A stretch of DNA of 17,806 nucleotides from JANWHZ01 sp041487535 (GCA_041487535.1 JBGPNM010000017.1:1-17806), one strand, 5' to 3'. Positions 1 through 7,594 are shown, numbered from the stretch's first letter. Notes: a model not told the origin generated them from the letters alone. A program made the numbers and translations.

Positions 1-1190
1 GACTGCTTCAGTTCTTCCAGATTGTCCAGTTTTCGCATATACAATTTTTGCAAGGTAATTAAAGTCTGATTAGCTTTCTGAATTTTACTAACTGCTAATT
101 GTTGAGACCTAGTTTCTGGGATAGTAAAGGTGAATTTTCTTAGCGTCTTTATGGGTAATTGTGGTTGTGCTGTTCCAGAAAAGAATTTACTAATCTGTCT
201 CTTAAGGCCTGGTGACCTCAAAACCTCTAGTAGGTATTCAGGCAAGAGTACGTCTGTATTTGGTCGAAAAATCACCATGCCGGAGTTAATGCGAATGTTC
301 TCGTATGGTACCATCTTGTTATAGACGCCGACATTACCAATCGTTCCTCGGGTCGTCATAACAACATCACCACGGACTAGTTTCCCCTTATTAAGCTGCT
401 CATCCTTAGCTTTTGCAATATAAACGACTTCATCAAAAAGAAAACCATTTTTCCGGACGTTTTTTGTACTTAAGAAGACACAGTAACCGGTTGTCACGTA
501 GTCGCTCTTCTTCGGATAGTTTTTACCGCGGTCTCCGTCTTCAATACAGAGATATTTGCTACTACCCAGTGTGGCCACTTCACCCTCATTGGCTATGCTA
601 GATAGAATCTCAGAAAAAGTGCTATCAAAAAGTTCTTGGGCATTTTTTAGATTTTTTTCGGTATTTTCTTTGGCCTTATCAATCGCCGCAAACGCCTCAT
701 CCAACTTCTTAACGATCCGCTTTTGTTCTTCAATTGATTCGGGATAACTTATCTTAACAGCTGTTAGCTTTGCCTTGTTGAGCGTCTTGCCTTTAACCTT
801 TTCGTCGCCTCTAGCTAATTCGTCCCAATCATAAAACTTGAGGAAGTAGAAAAGATAGCTCTTATCGAGCTCAGACGGGTTGTTAATATTTAGAGCAGCT
901 ATTGCCTCATTCGTATATAGGTTACGGCCAGCAAAAGCAAGCCTCCCTAACGTCAATTTGAAACTCAGCAACAATGTCCCTTTTTTAACAAGCTTCATTC
1001 TAGGTATCGCTTTATTACTTACGTACTCTTTGCTATCAGTCACGACGCCATCTAAAGTATTATTAAGATCGGCAATAGAAATCCAAACATTATTTGTTAT
1101 CTTATCTTTATCCCAAAGCGATGCCATAGATCGCGAGGGTGTACTACCGATCTGGATGTCGGATATGCTGCCGAGTGATGAAGTTCTCAA
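1..1190 (-). CDS. hsdS: Type I restriction-modification specificity subunit HsdS (C-terminal end cut by window edge)
   Basis: This is the DNA-recognition subunit of a type I R-M enzyme, which binds HsdM and sets the methylated sequence. The minus strand is open for 396 codons up to the left edge. The N-terminus reads LGSISDIQIGSTPSRS, the usual opening of a target-recognition domain. Two such domains are visible (about 1-150 and 200-350), each followed by a helical conserved region: EEQKRIVKKLDEAF near 154-167 and a second after TIPETRSQQLAVSKI near 356-370. Two TRDs and nearly two conserved regions mean little is missing. The only sensible start is TTG at 1190, immediately after the upstream TAG and in the same frame; AGAGGA lies 10 bases before it. 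A later ATG at codon 22 would remove the TRD start. It is the last visible gene of the cluster, and its base composition is AT-richer than hsdM. Family assignment is firm; the start codon is less so. Confidence 0.9.
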   Translation of the reverse strand, partial: MRTSSLGSISDIQIGSTPSRSMASLWDKDKITNNVWISIADLNNTLDGVVTDSKEYVSNKAIPRMKLVKKGTLLLSFKLTLGRLAFAGRNLYTNEAIAALNINNPSELDKSYLFYFLKFYDWDELARGDEKVKGKTLNKAKLTAVKISYPESIEEQKRIVKKLDEAFAAIDKAKENTEKNLKNAQELFDSTFSEILSSIANEGEVATLGSSKYLCIEDGDRGKNYPKKSDYVTTGYCVFLSTKNVRKNGFLFDEVVYIAKAKDEQLNKGKLVRGDVVMTTRGTIGNVGVYNKMVPYENIRINSGMVIFRPNTDVLLPEYLLEVLRSPGLKRQISKFFSGTAQPQLPIKTLRKFTFTIPETRSQQLAVSKIQKANQTLITLQKLYMRKLDNLEELKQ

Positions 1191-2402
1191 CTACAAGTTT
1201 TCCTCTAGGTTTTTAATCGTTGCTTCGAGTTTATCAATTAGGTCAGTATGTGTCATTATTTCGAGGGAACTACTTAGCCCGTGTTTTAGGCTACTAAAGT
1301 GCTCGTTCCAGACACTATCTCCCACGCGAGTGCCGACGAGAATAATGCTCTTCACCACCTCGCCCTTGACGAGCCCATAACGTTGCCACTCAGTTTGAGT
1401 CGCCTCTTTGAGAAGACCTTTATAGTGTGTAATTTGCGGTATAGCCCTTGCAATATCACCGGAGAATGAGTAGCTAGTTGATTTGCCGCCGTTTTCATTA
1501 ACCTCCTCGTCAACAGTAAATACGCTGCCGCTAGGTGACTTTAGCTCTATGAGCACATACTCATTCCGCCCTTCCGAAGTTCGCGTAAGAATATCAAAGC
1601 GCTTTTGGCTAGCGGACCCTTCGCGTTTGTGGTTGATGAATTCCAACCCAAATATCAAACAGCGAGATTTCTTCACTCTGTTTAATTCTACCTCTGACAG
1701 ATCAGCAGGTGATCCGTTGCTGTCGATTTTCGCATCTATCCAGTTCTGTATAAACATCTCATTTTTGTCTAAGCTTCGGCGAAGAAATGCACAATGCCTT
1801 TTCAAAGTCTCGATCTGAGCATATTTGTATGTCGAGAGTATTATCTGACGTTTCGATGCGTTTGAAACAGCGCTCTTTAACTGAAATGAAAATACATCAT
1901 CGGGTAGGTCTCTAATATCCACGTTCGGGAGTATTATTAGCCCGCGCTCTTTTAGCTTTTCGGTCAACTCGGCTCTCTCCACTTCATCGAAATTGCTAAT
2001 TCTCTCAATTATCTCTGACTCGGAAGAAGATGCGATTATCTCTTTCTTGACCTCAGGGCTTAGCAGTACGCTTGAATCTATGTGTTGGCCAAAAAACGCC
2101 TGTGCCCTTCCTTCAGTTTTGGTCTCGATCCTTTCACAAAACTCGATGTATGCGTCAATGTTGACTAAAAGGCCCAGCTTATCACTCATGTAGGACTTCG
2201 CTTCGGCGGCTTCGGTAAAGAATACTTTAATGGTTGGGTTTTGCCTTAAAAATTCAACAAGGTTTTTGAAGTACGGAAACTGCCTGGTTCTATTCTTATG
2301 CCCGAATTTGCGATGGAAATGTGAAGCCAAGTCTCGGTGGAAATACACACTGACCCCGCCCCGATAGCTTATCTTGATAAAGTCGTTAGCATTAATTTCC
2401 AT
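1191..2402 (-). CDS. Shedu/DUF4263-like PD-(D/E)XK nuclease embedded in the hsd cluster
   Basis: The protein is probably a 403-aa nuclease of the Shedu (SduA, DUF4263) anti-phage family. Numbered from ATG 2402, the C-terminal domain shows RFDILTRT with D270, then VLIELKSPSG with E286 and K288, then PQITHYKG with Q323 and Y327, and a late strand IILVGTR. This spacing of D, ExK and QxxxY fits the PD-(D/E)XK core of Shedu proteins. The preceding segment NEMFIQNWID (about 214-223) resembles the helix that opens the Shedu domain. The N-terminal 200 residues match nothing I recognise and may sense or bind a partner. A GTG at 2420 would overlap hsdM by 14 bases, but ATG 2402 is preferred, with AGGTGA 14 bases upstream. 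The gene is four bases from the hsdM stop and abuts hsdS. Family call is by motif only; another PD-(D/E)XK family is possible. Confidence 0.72.
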   Translation of the reverse strand: MEINANDFIKISYRGGVSVYFHRDLASHFHRKFGHKNRTRQFPYFKNLVEFLRQNPTIKVFFTEAAEAKSYMSDKLGLLVNIDAYIEFCERIETKTEGRAQAFFGQHIDSSVLLSPEVKKEIIASSSESEIIERISNFDEVERAELTEKLKERGLIILPNVDIRDLPDDVFSFQLKSAVSNASKRQIILSTYKYAQIETLKRHCAFLRRSLDKNEMFIQNWIDAKIDSNGSPADLSEVELNRVKKSRCLIFGLEFINHKREGSASQKRFDILTRTSEGRNEYVLIELKSPSGSVFTVDEEVNENGGKSTSYSFSGDIARAIPQITHYKGLLKEATQTEWQRYGLVKGEVVKSIILVGTRVGDSVWNEHFSSLKHGLSSSLEIMTHTDLIDKLEATIKNLEENL

Positions 2403-2406
2403 ACAT

Positions 2407-3858
2407 TCATTCAAGGTCACCTAATAATTTCGCCGTTTCCTCATCAAGCGATTTAATTTCGGCGATTATTTCTTTGGGATCACGGAGCTTAGCTTCATCG
2501 CTTGCATTTGGGTTTTTTACTGAGAGGTCGTATGTGCCTCGATCTATTTCTGCTACATCAATCGTCCAAGAGCTAGGGCTGGCGGTTTTGGTTTTTTGCA
2601 TGTCAATGAATTCTTGCAGGTCGGCTATGGTTAGCGGGTTCGTTTTGCCCAAGGAGCGGCCGGGGTTGAGCTGGTAGTACCAGATTTTGGAAGTGGGAGC
2701 GCCTTTTTCGAAGAAGAGCACGACGGTTCTGACTCCGGCGCTGCTGCTGGCTTTGAAGACGCCGCCAGGCATGTCTAGGATGGTATACAGGTTGAAATTA
2801 CCGAGCAGCTCTTTGCGGATGGACACGGCCGCGTTGTCGGTGTTACTAAGGAACGTGTTTTTGATAACAATGCCCGCCCGGCCGCCGGCGCGGAGCATCT
2901 TCATGAAGTGCTGCAGAAATAGATAAGCCGTTTCGCTGGTTTTGATGGGGAAATTATCCTGCACCTCTTTGCGCTCGCTGCCGCCAAAGGGCGGATTGGC
3001 CAGCACAACGTCGAAGCGGTCTTTTTCCTGAATGTCGGCCACATTTTCTGTCAGTGTGTTGGTGCGCAGGATGTTCGGCGCCTCTATGCCATGCAGAATC
3101 ATGTTCATGACGCCTAGGATGTACGGTAGCGGCTTCTTTTCTTTGCCGTACAGCGTTTCTTCTTGCAAGTGACGCAGCTCGTTCGTCGATAGTTTGCTGG
3201 TATTCATGTGGTTGTAGGCCTCCACCAGGAAACCGGCCGAGCCAACCGCACCATCATATATACGCTCGCCAACCTGGGGGTCAACAACTTGCACGATCGC
3301 CTCGATCAGCGCGCGCGGCGTGTAGTACTCGCCGGAGCTCTTGCCCTCACCGCCCATGTTCTTCAGCTTTTGCTCGTACAGATGTGATAGGTCGTGCAAC
3401 TCGGCGCGGCTGCGGAATTCCAGGCCGTCGATAATATCGATAATTTCCCGCAGGTTATGCCCATTGCGCACCTTGTTGCGGATCTCGCCGAAGATCTCGC
3501 CTATTTTATATTCTATACTGCGCGGATTTTCGGCGGTTTGTTTGAAGGTGCGCAAATACGGGAACAGCTTGCCCTCAACAAACTCCACCAGATCTTCGCC
3601 GCTGAGCGCCTTGGTTTTGTCCAACTTGCCGTTGGCATCTTTTGGCGCCGCCCACACTTCCCACATATATTCGTCGGCCAAAATTTGCTTGTACTCTTTG
3701 CCGACAAGCTTGGCGTCGATGCTTTTGTTCTTCTGCAAGTCGTCCAGGTATTTCAGGAACAATATCCAGGACGTCTGCTCCACATAGTCGGTAGCGCCGC
3801 TCGTCCCCGCCTCTTGCCGAAGAATATCATCGATCCGCTTGAAGCTGCTCTCAAACAT
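2407..3858 (-). CDS. hsdM: Type I restriction-modification DNA methyltransferase subunit HsdM
   Basis: This 483-aa protein is an N6-adenine DNA methyltransferase subunit that works with HsdS. An N-terminal helical HsdM domain (about 1-150, with TSWILFLKYLDDLQ at 29-42) precedes the Rossmann MTase domain. GEYYTPR (176-182) leads into the AdoMet motif DGAVGSAGFL (202-211), a variant of the common DPACGSGGFL that still keeps the D and G-S-x-G pattern. The catalytic motif is LANPPFGG, with NPPF at 288-291. The C-terminus LDEETAKLLGDLE is the usual short coiled tail. Length is normal for the family. ATG 3858 shares its A with the TAA of the upstream NYN gene (TAATG), and AAAGG sits 6 bases before the start, so translation is probably coupled. 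The gene appears GC-richer than the two genes after it. It looks intact and functional. Confidence 0.95.
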   Translation of the reverse strand: MFESSFKRIDDILRQEAGTSGATDYVEQTSWILFLKYLDDLQKNKSIDAKLVGKEYKQILADEYMWEVWAAPKDANGKLDKTKALSGEDLVEFVEGKLFPYLRTFKQTAENPRSIEYKIGEIFGEIRNKVRNGHNLREIIDIIDGLEFRSRAELHDLSHLYEQKLKNMGGEGKSSGEYYTPRALIEAIVQVVDPQVGERIYDGAVGSAGFLVEAYNHMNTSKLSTNELRHLQEETLYGKEKKPLPYILGVMNMILHGIEAPNILRTNTLTENVADIQEKDRFDVVLANPPFGGSERKEVQDNFPIKTSETAYLFLQHFMKMLRAGGRAGIVIKNTFLSNTDNAAVSIRKELLGNFNLYTILDMPGGVFKASSSAGVRTVVLFFEKGAPTSKIWYYQLNPGRSLGKTNPLTIADLQEFIDMQKTKTASPSSWTIDVAEIDRGTYDLSVKNPNASDEAKLRDPKEIIAEIKSLDEETAKLLGDLE

Positions 3859-4466
3859 TACTTGCCTTTCTTATCTGTTTTTGTTGCACCGTTTGCCTTG
3901 TGTTTTTGGTACGTTTTTGGTACACTATTGGTATCACCATTGCCAGATAGGCCTAAGGTTTCGACCGACCGCCGATGCTGGCTTTTTTGATATTCCAGGG
4001 AAGGGCGCAGCCGATCAATTCTGACGATGTATTGCGAGAACGGCTTGAGCAGTTGGGAGTATGTAGCATTCGGAGTAAATATATGCAGCAGCTTATTATG
4101 ATCAATTAAGTGGTCGGCCAGGCAGGCAAAGTCGCCATCACCGCTGACAATTATCGCCTTATCGTAATTGGGAAACTGAATAGCTGCGGCGTGCAGGACG
4201 AGCTCGGCGTCAACATTGCCCTTTACCGTCTCCTTACCATCTACAAAATACCGAACAGTCGGTTTGAATACGAGAATGAACCCGGCTTTTTGCAATTCCG
4301 TATAGAGTTTTTGGTTACTGGTTACGAGCCCGATGAAGACATAGGCTTCGCTGACACTATACTTATTGCGAAGATAGAGCCGGAATTTCTTATAATCAAT
4401 CCTCCAACCCAGCGAGCGTACGCCGAGGTTCAGGTTTTGGCTGTCGATAAAGGCAAAATTACTCAT
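3858..4466 (-). CDS. NYN domain (LabA/DUF88-type) protein, putative RNase
   Basis: The 202-aa protein carries a NYN/PIN-like fold. The acidic residues expected for metal-dependent RNA cleavage are visible: FIDSQN (D8, N11), GNVDAELVLHA (D86) and SGDGDF (D110, D112). The domain spans about 1-155; the tail (about 160-202) is hydrophilic and Lys-rich, and may bind nucleic acid. Proteins of this class include LabA/DUF88 members, several of which are ribonucleases; the substrate here is unknown. It is the first gene of the tight cluster, with its TAA overlapping the hsdM ATG by one base, which ties its expression to the R-M genes. No Shine-Dalgarno is evident before ATG 4466. The position recalls the tRNA nucleases PrrC and RloC, which sit inside other type I loci, but that parallel is my inference. 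Confidence 0.85.
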   Translation of the reverse strand: MSNFAFIDSQNLNLGVRSLGWRIDYKKFRLYLRNKYSVSEAYVFIGLVTSNQKLYTELQKAGFILVFKPTVRYFVDGKETVKGNVDAELVLHAAAIQFPNYDKAIIVSGDGDFACLADHLIDHNKLLHIFTPNATYSQLLKPFSQYIVRIDRLRPSLEYQKSQHRRSVETLGLSGNGDTNSVPKTYQKHKANGATKTDKKGK

Positions 4467-4507
4467 AAGTCATCATGGATAGTGATCTATTGTCCCCAGC
4501 TATGTTA

Positions 4508-4516
4508 ATGATAGCA
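4508..4516 (-). promoter_or_regulatory. Possible extended -10 promoter for the NYN-hsd cluster
   Basis: In the 47-base gap between radC and the NYN gene, the minus strand reads TGCTATCAT, an extended -10 (TGn plus a hexamer matching TATAAT at five of six positions). Transcription would start near 4501, about 35 bases before the NYN start. No good -35 is present at 17 bases. The cluster could instead be read through from radC. Confidence 0.35.
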
Positions 4517-5155
4517 CTAAGCGATGGATATAAAGCTGGTTTTAGTAACAACAATATGGTCTGCGAGATGTATACCGAGCAGAGCGGCGGCCTGTTTTAA
4601 TCGCGCGGTAACTTCTTCGTCTGCAGGGCTGGCAGCAAGGGTTCCGCTGGGGTGGTTATGCGCGACTATAACGCTTGCGGCACGGTCGGTAATGGCGTCG
4701 GCGAAAACCTCGCGAGGGTGGACCAAACTGCTCGTTAGCGTGCCTACCGTGATGGTGCGTTTGGCGATAAGCCGGTTAGCGCCGTCGAGTGTCAGGCAGA
4801 CAAAGTGTTCCTGCTTTTTGTCTCGAATGTCTGCCAAATGGTCGACTACTTTTTCCGACGAGTCGATAATCGGCTGCTCGGGCTCGACAAGGTAGCGCTT
4901 ACTAAGTTCAAACGCGGCTAGCAATTCGGTGATTTTGGCGGTTCCAAGGCCGGTGATCCTGGCTAGCTGTTCATAGTTTAGGTTCGTACTATGCCTGCGC
5001 AGAAGCTTCAGGGTATCTTTTGCGATTTTCGAGACGTCGGCCTGCCTGACACCGCTGCCTATGAGCGCTTGCAGCAGCTCAAAATCAGACAGCACGGCTG
5101 GACCTTTGGCGGCAAGCCTCTCACGCGGCCTGTCGGCCTTAGCAACGTCACGCAT
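4517..5155 (-). CDS. radC: RadC family JAB/MPN domain protein
   Basis: This 212-aa protein belongs to the RadC (DUF2466) family. It has an N-terminal UPF0758-type helical region (RPRERLAAKGPAVLSDFELL), a helix-hairpin-helix segment ITGLGTAKITEL (67-78), and a C-terminal JAMM domain. The metal motif is complete: HPREVF (E149), HNHPSG (H166, H168), then S176 and D179 in HxHx7SxxD spacing. It ends SFISIA, a few residues shorter than most homologues. The open frame extends 30 codons upstream to TTG 5245, but homology begins at MRDVAKADRPRE, so ATG 5155 is chosen. RadC proteins are conserved but their role is unsettled; the old DNA-repair assignment is doubtful, and homologues are often found near mobile and defence genes. 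It lies directly upstream of the hsd cluster on the same strand. Confidence 0.9.
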   Translation of the reverse strand: MRDVAKADRPRERLAAKGPAVLSDFELLQALIGSGVRQADVSKIAKDTLKLLRRHSTNLNYEQLARITGLGTAKITELLAAFELSKRYLVEPEQPIIDSSEKVVDHLADIRDKKQEHFVCLTLDGANRLIAKRTITVGTLTSSLVHPREVFADAITDRAASVIVAHNHPSGTLAASPADEEVTARLKQAAALLGIHLADHIVVTKTSFISIA

Positions 5156-5173
5156 TTTTACCACGATGCAAAG

Positions 5174-5202
5174 ATCGTACCATTTTTGACAGCTTCCATA
5201 AA
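5174..5202 (-). promoter_or_regulatory. Probable radC promoter
   Basis: The minus strand carries TTTATG, a 17-base spacer ending in TGG, then TACGAT. The TG before the -10 makes it an extended -10 type. Transcription would start near 5167, giving a leader of about 12 bases before ATG 5155. Confidence 0.45.
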
Positions 5203-5214
5203 CCTCTGCATAAA
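5186..5214 (+). promoter_or_regulatory. Probable promoter of the CNNM/DUF21 gene
   Basis: A perfect TTGACA at 5186-5191 is followed after 17 bases by CATAAA, preceded by TG. It overlaps the oppositely directed radC promoter. The transcript would have a leader of roughly 90 bases before ATG 5310. Confidence 0.5.
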
Positions 5215-5309
5215 TTTTACAACCGCAAGGGGTAAACCGGCACACTTTGCATCAAAGCAAGCGAACGGCTAGAATAAGTGATAACAAGTTGGAGGGTTCT
5301 CGCTTTTAT

Positions 5310-6290
5310 ATGTATACGCTTTTCATAGCGCTGGTGGTGGTAGTACTTGTCGCCGCGTCGGCAATCTGCTCTGGGTTGAATGTCGCGTTAATGTCGCTAA
5401 GGCCGGCCGACCTCAAGCGTAAGACAATCTTGGGCGACCGCCAAGCTGTACGGGTGCTGCCATTTCGCACCAACAGTCATTTATCGCTGGCTAGTATCTT
5501 GTTGTCTAACGTGGCAGTTATTTCTGCCACATCACTGGTGCTCGGTCACGTCTTAAACAGCTGGATTGCCGGGCTTAGCAGCACGCTTTTGATCGTCATT
5601 TTCGGTGAAGTTATCCCGCAAGCGCTGTTCGTCAAGCACGCGCTCAGTTTCTGCGCGTGGCTGGCGCCTCTTTTACGTCTGATGATTTATATAACATACC
5701 CCGTATCCAAACCGCTGCAGCTGCTGCTGGACAGGCTGCTTGGCTACGAGCACACCGCGCTGCAAAGCCGCAGTGAGCTCGGGTTGCTGATCGGCGAACA
5801 TGCTGACAGCGACGAGAGCGAGCTAGACGAAAATGAGGTTGAGATAATCCGCGGCGCTCTCCAGCTGAGCGAAAAAACCGTTCAGGGTATTATGACGCCG
5901 CTAAAGCATGTCTACTGGCTACAACCGGACGATATTATCGACTCGATAAAGATCGACGAAGTTAAGCTGAACGGCCGCAGCCGTATCCCGGTGATCGATA
6001 AATCGCGTCAGGCTGTATACGGTGTACTGCTCATGAAAGACCTCGTCGACTTGGACTTTGATCATACAAGCTACCGGGTCGATGAGCTAAAACTGCATCA
6101 TACCTTGACCGTCGGCAGCCGGACAGCCCTCGACACACTGTTTCGGAAGTTTATCCGCAGCAAAACGCATTTATTACCAGTGGAGCGCGATGACGTCATT
6201 ATCGGTATCGTCACCATAGAAGACTTGATCGAAGAAATATTCCAGCAGGAAATTGAGGACGAGTCCGACCACAGCCGTCGGCTGGCCTAA
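5310..6290 (+). CDS. CNNM/CorC-type membrane protein: DUF21 plus CBS pair
   Basis: This 326-aa membrane protein belongs to the CNNM/CorC/YhdP group, linked to Mg2+ or other cation transport. The N-terminal DUF21 domain has hydrophobic segments at about 3-25, 57-80, 86-107 and 113-133, including CSGLNVALMSL and the conserved GEVIPQ (99-104). A linker rich in Asp and Glu (163-179) leads to two CBS motifs: about 190-250 (IMTPLKHVYWLQPDD) and 262-312 (LLPVERDDVIIGIVTIEDLIEEI). It stops soon after the second CBS, so the CorC_HlyC C-terminal domain is absent, which occurs in many homologues. ATG 5310 is chosen because the hydrophobic segment begins there and GGAGGG lies at 5291-5296; the open frame starts earlier at TTG 5247. 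Transcribed divergently from radC. Confidence 0.85.
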   Translation: MYTLFIALVVVVLVAASAICSGLNVALMSLRPADLKRKTILGDRQAVRVLPFRTNSHLSLASILLSNVAVISATSLVLGHVLNSWIAGLSSTLLIVIFGEVIPQALFVKHALSFCAWLAPLLRLMIYITYPVSKPLQLLLDRLLGYEHTALQSRSELGLLIGEHADSDESELDENEVEIIRGALQLSEKTVQGIMTPLKHVYWLQPDDIIDSIKIDEVKLNGRSRIPVIDKSRQAVYGVLLMKDLVDLDFDHTSYRVDELKLHHTLTVGSRTALDTLFRKFIRSKTHLLPVERDDVIIGIVTIEDLIEEIFQQEIEDESDHSRRLA

Positions 6291-6309
6291 TTAACTAGCG
6301 GCCGGGATC

Positions 6310-6323
6310 GCCCGAGTCCGGGC
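6310..6323 (+). terminator. GC hairpin after the CNNM gene, possible weak terminator
   Basis: GCCCG-AGTC-CGGGC forms a 5-bp GC stem 20 bases after the CNNM stop. It is followed by ATTGTTC rather than a clean T run, so termination would be weak. A second small stem, TTCGT/ACGAA, follows at 6328-6343. Confidence 0.3.
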
Positions 6324-6397
6324 ATTGTTCGTCTAGTAACGAATGTAATACATACGCCTGACGCACCTGGAAGTCCGAATAACGCAGGATAACACCG

Positions 6398-6403
6398 TAT
6401 ACT
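6398..6403 (+). promoter_or_regulatory. -10 element positioned for a leaderless rarA transcript
   Basis: TATACT ends exactly 6 bases before ATG 6410, so a start site 7 bases beyond the -10 would be the A of the start codon. No Shine-Dalgarno precedes the ATG, and no convincing -35 is seen. Confidence 0.4.
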
Positions 6404-6409
6404 ATATTT

Positions 6410-7594
6410 ATGGACACACGGCCTCTGGCGGAAAGGATGCGGCCCGAACGTTTGGCAGATATTATCGGGCAGGAGCACCTGGTAGGGACTGGAAAGATTA
6501 TCCGCGAGATCATCGCCCAGAAGCAGCCGACCAGCCTGATCCTGTGGGGCCCGCCGGGCAGCGGCAAGACGACGCTGGCACGTATTATCGCCCGCGAAAC
6601 CGGCGCGGAATTCGTGGAGCTCAGCGCTGTCGCGTCCGGGAAAGCAGATGTCATGCGAGTTATCCAGCACGCCCAGGCCAACCGGCGTTTGGGCATGCGC
6701 ACCATCTTGTTCGTAGATGAAATCCACCGTTTTAACAAAGCACAGCAGGACGCTTTTTTGCCGCATGTCGAGGACGGCACCATCATTCTGATTGGCGCAA
6801 CCACCGAGAATCCAAGCTTTGAGGTTATCAACCCGCTGCTCAGCCGGTCACGCGTGCTGGTATTGGAGCCGCTTGCCAAGGAAGCTATTACCCGCATTCT
6901 GAAGCGCGCGGCTAAGCTCGAGCATATACCCGCCAAGCACTTACCGGCCCGGAGTATCAACCTGCTGGCAGAACTGTCCGGCGGCGATGCACGGGTGGCG
7001 CTTGGCAACATGGAGCTGGCGGTGCAGCTTGCCGGCGGCCAGTCTATTACTCCGGAAACCGTCAAGACCGCCGCCCAAAAACGCCTGCCCGGCTACGACA
7101 AGAAGGGCGAAAACCACTACAATGTTGTCAGCGCCTTTGTTAAAAGTATGCGCGGCAGCGACGCCACGGCCGTACTGTACTATCTGGCCAGGATGCTGCA
7201 AGCCGGCGAAGACCCGAAGTTCGTCGCCCGGCGGATGGTCATCTTTGCCAGTGAGGACATCGGCCTGGCCGCGCCGGCCGCCCTTAGCCTGGCTGTTTCG
7301 ACCTTCCTGGCCGTAGAACGCATCGGTATGCCGGAATGCCAATACAATCTCTTCCACTGTGCGGCCACGCTCGCCAAAGCCAAAAAATCACGCGAGGTAA
7401 CGAATGCCATGGGGAAGGCATTGTTCGCCGCCCGCGATTACCCCGACGCTCCGGTGCCGCTGCACCTGCGTAATGCGCCGACTAAACTCATGAAAGACTT
7501 AGGTTACCAGCAAAACTATGAGTGGCAAGCAAACTTCCAGCATGAAAAAGGGTTCCTGCCGCCAGAGCTGACAGGAACCGACTTTTTCAAATAA
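6410..7594 (+). CDS. rarA: Replication-associated recombination protein RarA (MgsA), AAA+ ATPase
   Basis: RarA is a tetrameric AAA+ ATPase related to clamp-loader proteins that acts at stalled replication forks and blocked DNA ends. The 394-aa protein shows the family opening PLAERMRPERLADIIGQEHL, Walker A GPPGSGKT (47-54), Walker B ILFVDEIHRFN (99-109), sensor 1 GATTENPS (129-136) and the arginine-finger region LLSRSRV (143-149). The C-terminal oligomerisation domain includes NHYNVVSAFVKSMRGSD and EDPKFVARRMVIFASEDIGL, both typical of RarA. Length is slightly under the 420-450 usual in larger genomes. The start is fixed by homology and by the absence of an upstream in-frame option. The gene stands alone on the plus strand between the CNNM gene and a convergent pair. 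A long antisense frame here is a codon-bias shadow. Confidence 0.97.
   Translation: MDTRPLAERMRPERLADIIGQEHLVGTGKIIREIIAQKQPTSLILWGPPGSGKTTLARIIARETGAEFVELSAVASGKADVMRVIQHAQANRRLGMRTILFVDEIHRFNKAQQDAFLPHVEDGTIILIGATTENPSFEVINPLLSRSRVLVLEPLAKEAITRILKRAAKLEHIPAKHLPARSINLLAELSGGDARVALGNMELAVQLAGGQSITPETVKTAAQKRLPGYDKKGENHYNVVSAFVKSMRGSDATAVLYYLARMLQAGEDPKFVARRMVIFASEDIGLAAPAALSLAVSTFLAVERIGMPECQYNLFHCAATLAKAKKSREVTNAMGKALFAARDYPDAPVPLHLRNAPTKLMKDLGYQQNYEWQANFQHEKGFLPPELTGTDFFK

Larger units (their letters stand above)
5165..5253. repeat. 9-bp inverted repeat flanking the radC/CNNM divergent promoters
   Basis: GATGCAAAG at 5165-5173 and CTTTGCATC at 5245-5253 are perfect reverse complements 71 bases apart. 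They bracket the two overlapping divergent promoters. The right arm is itself part of the small palindrome CTTTGCATCAAAG (5245-5257). It could be an operator pair or chance. Confidence 0.4.

Noticed and set aside
880..1380. Plus-strand frame of 166 codons across the hsdS/Shedu-like junction
   Set aside because: Both underlying minus-strand genes are supported by motifs; this frame has none.
3394..3990. Plus-strand frame of 198 codons opposite hsdM and the NYN gene
   Set aside because: It crosses the boundary of two well-supported minus-strand genes and has no ribosome site or recognisable domain.
5156..5245. 30-residue N-terminal extension of RadC from TTG 5245
   Set aside because: It covers the promoter region, and family homology begins at ATG 5155.
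6295..7065. Long antisense frame (256 codons) opposite rarA
   Set aside because: It lies wholly within a convincing rarA gene, has Ser/Arg-rich low-complexity content and matches no family; it is a codon-bias shadow.
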